From Nitrospiraceae bacterium UBA2600 (GTDB lineage Bacteria > Nitrospirota > Thermodesulfovibrionia > Thermodesulfovibrionales > Thermodesulfovibrionaceae), in NCBI GenBank assembly GCA_002339325.1, contig DDKK01000014.1:1-13002 (forward strand): 13,002 nt of DNA. The letters are read 5' to 3'. The notes below the pieces were generated by a model. The model made no database searches, had not been told where the DNA came from, and worked only from the letters and a program-made list of their open reading frames with translations. A program made the translations under genes and the position numbers. Every line of letters begins with the position of its first letter. Positions within the stretch are counted from its first letter, which is position 1. Positions 6,004 through 13,002 of the stretch are shown here, piece after piece.

Positions 6004-7641
6004 ATGAATTCGCTGAACGATAAAATCTCCTCTCTTGCAAAAGTCGAAAAAGAGGCTGAGAATCTTGTAGTTTTTTCAGAAGCTTCACAGATTAGAGAGA
6101 TTGTAAGATTAATCATTTTACAAGGAGCAAGATTTATCCATCTTACAGCCATTGATTTTTCAGAACAGCGCCAGAAAATTCAGCTAAATTACTTTTTTTT
6201 ACTTCTCAAAGAGAGGATAAACATTATTTTAAAAACAGAATTAGATTCAGCCTCACCCTCAGTGTCCTCTATTTCAGATATTATACCCGGAGCAATTTGG
6301 GCTGAAAGAGAGTGTATGGACCTTTTTGGAGTGAACTTTTTAGGGCATCCTGACCCACGACGACTTGTTTTGCCTGATGATTGGCCAGAAGATCTTTATC
6401 CTCTCAGAAAAAATTTCTCCTATGATTTTAAGCCTCCCGTTAAATCGGAAGCTTCTGTAGAACTAAAAAAACCTGGGGAAGGGAGGACAGTAATTCCTTT
6501 GGGGCCTTTTTATCCATCTCTGGAAGAGCCTGCTTATTTCAGACTTATTGTTGATGGAGAAGAGATTGTAGATTTTGATTACAGAGGTTTTTATGTGCAC
6601 AGGGGAATTGAAAAATTAGCCGAGAGTGTTCTGAATTATCAACAGATTCCTTTTCTTGCCGAGAGAATATGTGGTATATGTGGATTTGTCCACTCAACTG
6701 CCTATTGTCAGGCTGTTGAAAGGGCAGGAAAAATTGATGTCCCCGAAAGAGCAAAATTTATAAGAACCATCTTTTTAGAACTTGAGAGGATACATAGTCA
6801 TCTTTTGTGGGCGGGACTGGCAGCCCATATTGTTGGCTTTGATACTTTATTTATGCAGGCATGGAGAATTCGTGAACCTGTCATGCAACTATGTGAGATG
6901 ATAACAGGAAACAGAAAAACCTACGGAATTAACATAGTTGGCGGTGTAACAATCGATATACTTCCTCAGCAAATGAAAGACATGGAAGGAGTTATAAATC
7001 AGATTGAAAAGGAAGTGAGAGAGTTAAGAGAAATAATACTAAATGACGAAGTTATTCAACTTAGGTTTCAGAAAGTAGGAGCTTTGCCAGAGGAAGAAGC
7101 TAAAAACTTTTATGTCGGCGGACCTGTTGCAAGAGCCTCGGGAGTAGAAATTGATATCCGATTAAACTTTCCTTATGCTGCCTACTCTGAAATAGGATTT
7201 AGAATGCCCATAAGAAAAGAGGGAGATGTTTGGGCAAGAACAATAGTGAGGCTTGAGGAGATACTCATATCTATAGGTATTTTAAGGGAGACAGTCAAAA
7301 AAATACCTGAAGGTCCTACTTTTATAAAGTTTACAAAGATAGAGCCATGGCAAGAGGGAATATCATATGTAGAGGCTCCGAGAGGTCAGCTTTTCCACTA
7401 TGTAATGACTGGTCCAGATGGCAAACCTTACAGATGGAGCGTAAGAGCACCTTCCTATCAGAATTACCAAGCTCTTTCGGTTTTACTAAAGGGAGGTTCC
7501 ATTGCCGATGCACCTCTTATCATTGCCAGCATTGACCCTTGTTTTTCCTGCACAGAGAGATTTGAAACGGTAGACATAAAAAGCAAGATATTTAGGACTT
7601 ATACGGCAGAGGAATTAAGAAAATGCTTAAAAGCAAAATAA
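6004..7641 (+). CDS. hyfG: Group 4 [NiFe]-hydrogenase large subunit, HycE/HyfG type (NuoC-NuoD fusion)
   Basis: The 545-residue catalytic subunit of a membrane-bound hydrogenase (2H+ + 2e- = H2), facing the cytoplasm. Residues 1-140 are a NuoC-like domain with WAERECMDLFGVNFLGHPD...LYPLRKNF (99-138). From about 160 the protein is NuoD-like. Both NiFe ligand pairs are present: R221-I-C223-G-I-C226-G-F-V-H230 and D511-P-C513-x2-C516-T-E-R519. This marks a true hydrogenase rather than a complex I subunit, which lacks these cysteines. The 26 residues after R519 correspond to the tail that HycI-type peptidases remove in HycE after the matching Arg. In-frame TAA at 6001 fixes ATG 6004 as the first possible ATG; no ribosome site precedes it. 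It overlaps hyfH by 19 bases. HyfG versus HycE naming is by the operon's overall Hyf-like content. Confidence 0.95.
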   Translation: MNSLNDKISSLAKVEKEAENLVVFSEASQIREIVRLIILQGARFIHLTAIDFSEQRQKIQLNYFFLLLKERINIILKTELDSASPSVSSISDIIPGAIWAERECMDLFGVNFLGHPDPRRLVLPDDWPEDLYPLRKNFSYDFKPPVKSEASVELKKPGEGRTVIPLGPFYPSLEEPAYFRLIVDGEEIVDFDYRGFYVHRGIEKLAESVLNYQQIPFLAERICGICGFVHSTAYCQAVERAGKIDVPERAKFIRTIFLELERIHSHLLWAGLAAHIVGFDTLFMQAWRIREPVMQLCEMITGNRKTYGINIVGGVTIDILPQQMKDMEGVINQIEKEVRELREIILNDEVIQLRFQKVGALPEEEAKNFYVGGPVARASGVEIDIRLNFPYAAYSEIGFRMPIRKEGDVWARTIVRLEEILISIGILRETVKKIPEGPTFIKFTKIEPWQEGISYVEAPRGQLFHYVMTGPDGKPYRWSVRAPSYQNYQALSVLLKGGSIADAPLIIASIDPCFSCTERFETVDIKSKIFRTYTAEELRKCLKAK

Positions 7642-8120
7642 AAGCTCTTCTTTTATCATCAAGGCATAGAAAAATAACAAGACCCTATCCTTTTGTGCCT
7701 GTAAAACCACCGGAAAATTTAAGGGGAAAATTGCAAATACTTAAAAATAAATGTATCGGATGTGGCAACTGTGTGAGAACTTGTCCTTCAAGGCTTATAA
7801 AAATTGAAAATACAAGTGATGAGAGAATTGTTAAATTCTCTTCAGGCAGATGTATATACTGTGGAAGATGTGCTTCCTCCTGTCCAGAGAGAGCCATTCA
7901 GATTACCCATGAATTTGAGCTTGCCACAGAGAATAAGGAAGATTTAGAGATAGAAGTAAGGCTAAAGATGTTTAAATGTCTACAGTGTGGAAAGCCCTTT
8001 ATTGTTGAAAATATGCTTACAAGACAAATTGAGAAGTTATCGGACAAAAGTGAAGAACAGATAAGGAAGCTTATGACTTGCAGTGAGTGCAAAAGAAAAA
8101 TGCAACAAAGGGGCGATTGA
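7623..8120 (+). CDS. hyfH: Hydrogenase iron-sulfur subunit, HycF/HyfH type
   Basis: A 165-residue electron-transfer subunit with two ferredoxin-type [4Fe-4S] motifs: C44-x2-C47-x2-C50-x3-C54 and C77-x2-C80-x2-C83-x3-C87. A C-terminal CxxC pair set (C119/C122 and C153/C156) likely binds a metal such as zinc or iron. The same extra motif occurs in E. coli HycF and HyfH, separating this protein from the plain NuoI subunit of complex I. It would pass electrons between an external donor and the small-subunit cluster next to the NiFe site. The ATG lies inside the end of hyfG, with GAGGA about 10 bases upstream, and the stop is three bases before the hyfD ATG. All cluster ligands are intact. Confidence 0.93.
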   Translation: MLKSKIKALLLSSRHRKITRPYPFVPVKPPENLRGKLQILKNKCIGCGNCVRTCPSRLIKIENTSDERIVKFSSGRCIYCGRCASSCPERAIQITHEFELATENKEDLEIEVRLKMFKCLQCGKPFIVENMLTRQIEKLSDKSEEQIRKLMTCSECKRKMQQRGD

Positions 8121-8123
8121 GTG

Positions 8124-9572
8124 ATGGATAATCTATCTTTTATACTTTTAACGCCTCTTGTGGGTGCTTTTTTATCACTCTTCTTTAGAGGGAGAAAATC
8201 AGGTGTATTCGCAAGCTCCTTTGCATTTATTACACTTTGCTTTTGTATCATGAGTATATTATCTCCTCAAACAGTTTATTATAAGATTTTATTTTTCAAC
8301 TGGTTCAAAGTAAGTTTAATTTTTGGTTTGATGAACGATTATCTAACTTCAATAATGCTTATCTTGATAACTCTAATAGGCTTTCTTGTAATTCTATATT
8401 CATTAGGTTATATGTCTCCAGAAAATGCTGACCATCCTTTTTACAGCCCCTACGGAAGTTATTACTTTCTCATGCTTCTGTTTATTGGTGCAATGGCTGG
8501 TATAGTTATGTCAACTAATTTTTTGCAAATATTTTTCTTCTGGGAGATAACTACCCTTTGTTCATGGGCATTGATTTCGTATACAAAAGAAAAGAAAGCC
8601 CTTTTCTCCGGAATGAAGGCCTTTATCATGACACATATTGGCGGTTTGTGTTTTTTGATAGCTCTTACTATAATGTATGTTGAAACTAAATCGTTTGATT
8701 TTCGAGTTTTTGATAATCTTGCAGAGACTTCAAAATTAGTTGTTCTTTTACTTTTATTTTTTGCAGCTTCTGCGAAGTCTGCTCAATTTCCACTTTTTAC
8801 ATGGCTTCCTGATGCAATGGTTGCTCCGACACCTGTAAGTGCTTATCTGCATGCTGCTGCCATGGTAAAGGCAGGCGTGTATCTTATAGCAAGAATTTAT
8901 ATTTCCTCTCCAAACTTAACAGAAAGTTTTGCCTTTATTACGGCAACAGTTGCTGTAATTACAATGATGTTATCGGTAGTTCTTTACTATTTTCAAGATG
9001 ACCTAAAGAAGCTTCTTGCTTACTCTACCATAGGTCATCTGGGTTACATTCTCTTAGGAGTTTCCTTAGGTATTTTAGGGTCAAAAGTAGGTGGAATTGG
9101 TGGAATTTTCCACATAATCAATCATGGCTTTGCAAAGGGACTTCTTTTTCTCTCTGTAGGTGCCATTGCATATGCTACAGGAACCAAAAGTATAAGAGAA
9201 CTCAGAGGATTAGGTAAAAATTTTCCATTACTTGCTCTTTGTTTTATAGTTGGAATGTTTGCTATTGTAGGCATTCCACCTTTTTCAGGCTTCTGGAGTA
9301 AGTTCATGATTTTTACAGGTGCCTTTGAACTAAAAAATAACTATACCGCATTTTTAGGTGTTTTATCTGTCTTAGAAAGCGTTCTTTCATTTTGTTGGTA
9401 TATATTTATAGGCCACAAAGTTTTCTTTGGAACTCCTTCTGATAAAGTTTTATTAGCTAACACTGAAATTCCTATGACAATGGGAGTAAGTTTAATATTG
9501 CTTTTGATTTTCTGTTTATTGTCTCCCCTTATAGGCTTCCCTTTTGTCAAAGCTCTTTATGGAGGTGTATGA
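8124..9572 (+). CDS. hyfD: Hydrogenase-4 subunit HyfD-like, Mrp/NuoL-M-type antiporter membrane protein
   Basis: A 482-residue polytopic membrane protein of the proton-pumping antiporter family (about 14 predicted helices). Ion-path residues are in place: E141 (FFWEITTLCSWALISY), K218 (SAKSAQFPLFTWLPDA), K249 (AAAMVKAGVY), H330/H334 and K338 (HIINHGFAKG) and K393 (GFWSKF). The stretch YSLGYM...FIGAMAG...EITTLCSWALISY resembles E. coli HyfD as I remember it, and the length fits (479). Having HyfD, absent from the smaller Hyc formate hydrogenlyase, points to a Hyf-type complex with more than one antiporter-like subunit. GTG 8121 directly before ATG 8124 is an alternative start; AAGGGG lies about 10 bases before the ATG. 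It runs directly into hyfB with no gap. Confidence 0.9.
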   Translation: MDNLSFILLTPLVGAFLSLFFRGRKSGVFASSFAFITLCFCIMSILSPQTVYYKILFFNWFKVSLIFGLMNDYLTSIMLILITLIGFLVILYSLGYMSPENADHPFYSPYGSYYFLMLLFIGAMAGIVMSTNFLQIFFFWEITTLCSWALISYTKEKKALFSGMKAFIMTHIGGLCFLIALTIMYVETKSFDFRVFDNLAETSKLVVLLLLFFAASAKSAQFPLFTWLPDAMVAPTPVSAYLHAAAMVKAGVYLIARIYISSPNLTESFAFITATVAVITMMLSVVLYYFQDDLKKLLAYSTIGHLGYILLGVSLGILGSKVGGIGGIFHIINHGFAKGLLFLSVGAIAYATGTKSIRELRGLGKNFPLLALCFIVGMFAIVGIPPFSGFWSKFMIFTGAFELKNNYTAFLGVLSVLESVLSFCWYIFIGHKVFFGTPSDKVLLANTEIPMTMGVSLILLLIFCLLSPLIGFPFVKALYGGV

Positions 9573-11651
9573 ATGGATGATTTTTATTATCTATACGCCT
9601 CTTTGGGATTTTTATTATTGGGGGCGATTTTGTCTATATTTATTAATAGAAAATCATTAGCTGGTTTCGTAAGTCTCATAATGAACTTTCTTTTTTCAAT
9701 AGGGCTTTTAAATTTTTCCATAAATTGTTTGATGAATAATAACCAATTGGAAAAAAATCTATTTTCCATTAAGCCTCTTTTAAATTCATCTCTATCCATT
9801 TTAGTTGATTCTCTCTCAGCTGTTTTTCTTATAGTCATAGCGATTGTCTCTCTTTGTGTCACCATGTTTTCATGGAAATATTTAGAAGTCTATAAAGCTC
9901 ATTCTCCAAGAAGATTTTATCCTTTTTTAATGCTCCTTTTTTTCTCCAGCGTTGGAGTTGTAATAGTGAAAGATTTGTTCTTTTTCATCCTTTTCTGGGA
10001 AGTGATGACTCTAAGTTCATGGTTTCTTGTAATTTTTGAAGGAGAGAAAAGAGAAGCACTAAGAGGGGGACTACAGTATTTTATAGCAACTCATATTGCC
10101 ACAGCTTTTTTAATATTATCTGCTGTAATTTTATACTCTTATAGCAATGATTTTAATTTTACAGCAATAAGTAAGTCCCTGAGTGATATATTAAAAGGCA
10201 ATTTTTTACTCAGTCACTTTATATTATTCTCCTTGTCTTTGGCTTTTTTGACAAAAGCGGGCGTTCTTCCTTTTGGTTTCTGGTTACCTAATGCATATCC
10301 TCAACCGCCATCTTCTGCATCTTCTTTCTTTGGAGGAGTGATGTCAAAATTGGCAGTCTATGCCCTTCTTAGATTTTTCCTATCAGTTATTCCACTTTCT
10401 CCATATACACAATCGTGGGGATTTATAATTGCAACGGCTGGAGTTTTCTCAATTTTTATTGGAACAATCGCTGCCTTAACTCAGGATGAAGCTAAGAGAT
10501 TAATGTCTTTTCATGCCATAGGACAGGTTGGCTATATGTTGCTTGGAATAGGTGCAGGACTTTATTTCATGAGCTTGAACCAATTTGTTGGAATAACAGC
10601 TCTTACAGGTGGCTTGTTGCATCTTTTAAATAATTCCATGTATAAAAGCCTGCTTTTTCTAAATGCAGGTTCAATTTATTACAAAACAGGAACAACAGAC
10701 CTTGATAGAATTTCAGGTTTAATTAGGGTAATGCCTCTTACTACAATGACGGCATTAGTTGGTTCTCTTTCAATAGCAGGTGTGCCTCCATTCAATGGTT
10801 TTGTCTCAAAGTTGATTATTTTTGAATCATCCATTGGAGCAGCAAAGGTAAGTGAAACTTTGCTTTTAATAAAGGGAGCTTTTATAGTTTTCGGTATAAT
10901 TTCAGTTTTTATTTCAGCCATTACTCTTGCTTCCTTTCTTAAATTTTTCAACTCCTCTTTTATGGGAAAAATGAAATTAACATATGTTGAAAGAGGAAAT
11001 GTTCACTGGAGTATGACACTTTCACAGATTATTCTTGCATTGATTTGTCTAATAACAGGTTTATTCCCCATTATATCTCTCAAATTAACTTATAATGCCA
11101 TAACTTCTGCGGTCAATCTATCTTTGCCAAACTTTTCTGAAATATTTGTAACAAGTTTTTTTGGATTTGGTATTAATTTTTGTAAGAACTGTTCTGAAGG
11201 AGGGGTTTGGTTTCCTATATTCGTTATTTTCTCTGTTTTTATTCTTTCCTTATTAATCTTTTCATTTGAGAGATACGCTCAGGCACCCAAAAGAGAAGTG
11301 GAGACTTGGTATGGAGGCAAAGAACACTCTCCAGAGGAAGTCACTTACACAGGGCATAGTTTTTATCAACCATTTAAGGAAATGGTAAGCTTTAGGATTG
11401 GCAAGATTCAGTTTAAAGGTTTATATCCCGTAGGCTTGCCTTCTTTTAAATTATCTATGCCTTCGTGGATTAAAAAATTTTTAAATCCAGACGATTGGTT
11501 TTATTATCCTTTTGCCAATAAAGTCAGACTGGTATTTATCTCTATTGAACAGATATATGAAAAACTAAGTAAAAAATACATTGCATGGCTGGTGTTAGGA
11601 AGTATATTAGTTGGTGTTTTAGTGTTTCATTTATCGGGAGGAAAGCCATGA
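9573..11651 (+). CDS. hyfB: Hydrogenase-4 subunit HyfB/HycC-like, antiporter-type membrane protein with C-terminal extension
   Basis: A 692-residue membrane subunit. The first 460 residues are an antiporter-type domain with E143 (ILFWEVMTLSSW), K228 (AFLTKAGVLPFGFWLP), K259 (GVMSKLAVY), H350, K358 (NNSMYKSLLF) and K413 (NGFVSKL). The C-terminal part has further helices and the ETWYGG...YTGHSFYQPFKEM segment (577-604) characteristic of HyfB/HycC, and ends in a last membrane helix (about 670-686). Family size is close (HyfB about 670, HycC about 610). In formate hydrogenlyase this subunit sits on HycD and the hydrophilic arm. GGAGGTG 6 bases before the ATG is one of the best ribosome sites in the window. 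The stop overlaps the next start (ATGA). Confidence 0.92.
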   Translation: MDDFYYLYASLGFLLLGAILSIFINRKSLAGFVSLIMNFLFSIGLLNFSINCLMNNNQLEKNLFSIKPLLNSSLSILVDSLSAVFLIVIAIVSLCVTMFSWKYLEVYKAHSPRRFYPFLMLLFFSSVGVVIVKDLFFFILFWEVMTLSSWFLVIFEGEKREALRGGLQYFIATHIATAFLILSAVILYSYSNDFNFTAISKSLSDILKGNFLLSHFILFSLSLAFLTKAGVLPFGFWLPNAYPQPPSSASSFFGGVMSKLAVYALLRFFLSVIPLSPYTQSWGFIIATAGVFSIFIGTIAALTQDEAKRLMSFHAIGQVGYMLLGIGAGLYFMSLNQFVGITALTGGLLHLLNNSMYKSLLFLNAGSIYYKTGTTDLDRISGLIRVMPLTTMTALVGSLSIAGVPPFNGFVSKLIIFESSIGAAKVSETLLLIKGAFIVFGIISVFISAITLASFLKFFNSSFMGKMKLTYVERGNVHWSMTLSQIILALICLITGLFPIISLKLTYNAITSAVNLSLPNFSEIFVTSFFGFGINFCKNCSEGGVWFPIFVIFSVFILSLLIFSFERYAQAPKREVETWYGGKEHSPEEVTYTGHSFYQPFKEMVSFRIGKIQFKGLYPVGLPSFKLSMPSWIKKFLNPDDWFYYPFANKVRLVFISIEQIYEKLSKKYIAWLVLGSILVGVLVFHLSGGKP

Positions 11652-12562
11652 ATTGGAGCTTGATTATTTTCTCCTCAATTATAAATATATCCGTAGTGCT
11701 TTTGCTGTCCCCTCTTTTCGATGGATTTACCAGAAAGATAAGAGCAATAATTCAAAGCAGGGTAGGACCTCCGCCACTTCAATCATACTACGATATTTTA
11801 AAACTAATGGGAAAGGAAGACTTAAAATCAACGATAAATCCACTTTTCAGATTTTCACCATATCTTTCAGTAATCAGTATTGCAATGGCCTCTCTTTTAG
11901 TGCCTATTGTGGGAGTAAATCCTCCTTTTAATTTCTGGGGGGACATATTTCTCTTTATCTATATAATAACTGTCGTGGGAATTGCCATAATCATAACAGC
12001 CTCGGCCTCAGAAAATCCTTTTGCCTATATCGGTGCATCTCGTAAAATGATGCTCCATCTTTCCGTTGAGCCAATACTTGCTATTGCCTTGATTACTGGA
12101 GCTATAAATGCAGACTCTTTTAAAATCGGAGACATTGTAAAATGGTATCATTTAAACGGTCCTAATGTTTCAATGCTTTTGGCAACAGTTTGCGTATTTC
12201 TATCCCTACAAGCACTTATTGGAAAAATTCCTTTTGATGTTTCAGAGGCAGAACAAGAGATAGCCGAAGGAGTGCTTATTGAATTAAGCGGTCCTAAGTA
12301 TGCTTGTGTAAAATGGGCAAATATGTCAAAACAAGTACTTTTTTGTCTTGTTTTCTCCCAAATTTTTATCCCCTGGCCACTAACTGAGAATATTCTCTTA
12401 AATATTCTTATTGCCCTGTCTAAAGTTACTGTAATAATTTTCATAAGCACACTGATTGAAGCATTAAATCCAAGATTGAGAATTGACCAAGCACTTAAAT
12501 ACAATTTAACTCTTGCAGGATTTTCAATCACAGCTGTATTTTTAGCTCTTTTAGGAGTATGA
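11648..12562 (+). CDS. hyfC: Hydrogenase membrane subunit HyfC/HycD-like (NuoH family)
   Basis: A 304-residue, roughly 8-helix protein that anchors the hydrophilic arm to the membrane, equivalent to NuoH/ND1 in complex I. The cytoplasmic loop motif RAIIQSRVGPPPLQSYYDIL...KED (32-58) and the acidic loop PFDVSEAEQEIAEG (195-208) are conserved in the family; E141 (LSVEP) and the E/D residues of the second motif belong to the E-channel that links redox chemistry to ion movement. Length matches HycD (307) rather than NuoH (about 325). I chose ATG 11648 because it overlaps the hyfB stop and has GGAGG just upstream; an ATG at 11585 would add 21 non-homologous residues lying within hyfB. Confidence 0.94.
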   Translation: MNWSLIIFSSIINISVVLLLSPLFDGFTRKIRAIIQSRVGPPPLQSYYDILKLMGKEDLKSTINPLFRFSPYLSVISIAMASLLVPIVGVNPPFNFWGDIFLFIYIITVVGIAIIITASASENPFAYIGASRKMMLHLSVEPILAIALITGAINADSFKIGDIVKWYHLNGPNVSMLLATVCVFLSLQALIGKIPFDVSEAEQEIAEGVLIELSGPKYACVKWANMSKQVLFCLVFSQIFIPWPLTENILLNILIALSKVTVIIFISTLIEALNPRLRIDQALKYNLTLAGFSITAVFLALLGV

Positions 12563-12563
12563 T

Positions 12564-13002
12564 ATGGAGATAATATATATATCAATTTTATTCTTTACAT
12601 TTCTTGCAGGTGAATCGAAGAACCTTAAATTTTCTTCCTACAGCCTAATACCTCATTCATTGTTAATTTCTATTTCAATATTTGTTCTTGCCTATCTGAA
12701 CAATATATCTTCTCTTTATCTAATCGCTGTTTTAGACCTAATTGTGAGGGCCTTTTTAATGCCCTATCTTTTGATAGTTCTTCTCAGAAATAGATTAACA
12801 GAAGAAACAACACCTTCTATAATTCATCCTCTCTCAATAGCTCTTTCTATTGTTATTCTGTCTGTAGGTTATAAATCAATAAATGCTTTTCAGAGCTTAA
12901 TTTTCCCAGACGTTCTTTCATGTTTTTCCACTGGAGTTATGCTTTTTGTTTATGGTATGTTTTTACTGCTTTCAAAAAAAGACATAATAAAAATGATAAT
13001 CA
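12564..13002 (+). CDS. hyfE: Hydrogenase-4 subunit HyfE-like (NuoK-related), 3' end beyond the window
   Basis: The frame is open from ATG 12564 to the window edge (146 residues visible). The protein is very hydrophobic, with several helices beginning MEIIYISILFFTFLAG, an LDLIVRAFLMPYLLIVLL segment, and a final KKDIIKMII that matches the start of the conserved loop in NuoK-type subunits (charged residues then hydrophobic-Met-hydrophobic). HyfE in E. coli has about 216 residues, so about two thirds is present. It follows hyfC after one base, with AGGAG about 7 bases before the ATG. Position and membrane character support HyfE; the sequence itself is weakly conserved, so the name is moderately confident. 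It implies that hyfF and the small subunit hyfI lie further downstream. Confidence 0.8.
   Translation, partial: MEIIYISILFFTFLAGESKNLKFSSYSLIPHSLLISISIFVLAYLNNISSLYLIAVLDLIVRAFLMPYLLIVLLRNRLTEETTPSIIHPLSIALSIVILSVGYKSINAFQSLIFPDVLSCFSTGVMLFVYGMFLLLSKKDIIKMII

Noticed and set aside
7898..8251. Minus-strand frame across the hyfH-hyfD junction
   Set aside because: It is antisense to two well-supported genes with intact motifs; no start signal or family resemblance.
11653..11931. Plus-strand 92-residue frame inside hyfC
   Set aside because: It lies in another frame of hyfC, whose NuoH-type loop motif spans the same bases.
6004..12562. Respiratory complex I (nuo) or F420H2/Fpo-type operon
   Set aside because: The large subunit keeps all four NiFe-ligand cysteines, the ferredoxin subunit has the HycF C-terminal CxxC pairs, and HyfB, HyfD and HyfE-type subunits replace the nuo set.

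Overview
The window looks like chromosomal DNA from a low-GC, Gram-negative anaerobe. The signs are a BepA-like M48 lipoprotein peptidase, oxygen-sensitive enzymes (radical SAM, [NiFe]-hydrogenase) and a TrmB with the short N-terminus and long C-terminal extension described for thermophiles such as Aquifex. A thermophilic Nitrospirota member (Thermodesulfovibrio-like) would fit, but that is an impression from gene content and base composition, not a tested assignment. I see no tRNA, rRNA, insertion sequence or CRISPR array, and no gene-free stretch above 300 bases.

Layout: (1) 1-1346, + strand: the C-terminal part of a radical SAM/SPASM enzyme, overlapping by ATGA a 106-residue protein with a twin-arginine signal and a short Cys/Trp-rich body. 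The pair reads as a maturase and its exported substrate, and is the most novel item here. A perfect 15-bp hairpin follows. (2) 1429-2913, + strand: a periplasmic M48 metallopeptidase lipoprotein with TPRs, ending one base from a converging gene. (3) 5883 down to 2915, - strand: a tight five-gene run wrbA - trmB - stand-alone receiver domain - TPR protein - YkgJ-like Cys-cluster protein. (4) 6004 to the window end, + strand: an operon for a membrane-bound group 4 [NiFe]-hydrogenase of the Hyf/Hyc (formate hydrogenlyase-like) type, in the order hyfG-hyfH-hyfD-hyfB-hyfC-hyfE(partial).

The hydrogenase genes would form one proton-reducing or H2-oxidising complex. HyfG carries the NiFe site, HyfH carries [4Fe-4S] clusters, and HyfB, HyfC, HyfD and HyfE form the ion-translocating membrane arm. 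The NuoB-like small subunit (HyfI/HycG) and the second antiporter-like subunit HyfF are not in the window and are expected downstream. No formate dehydrogenase is visible, so the electron donor is unknown. The 120-bp gap between wrbA and hyfG carries divergent extended -10 promoters (TGNTATAAT), and the hyfG promoter lies so close to the start codon that the mRNA may be leaderless.
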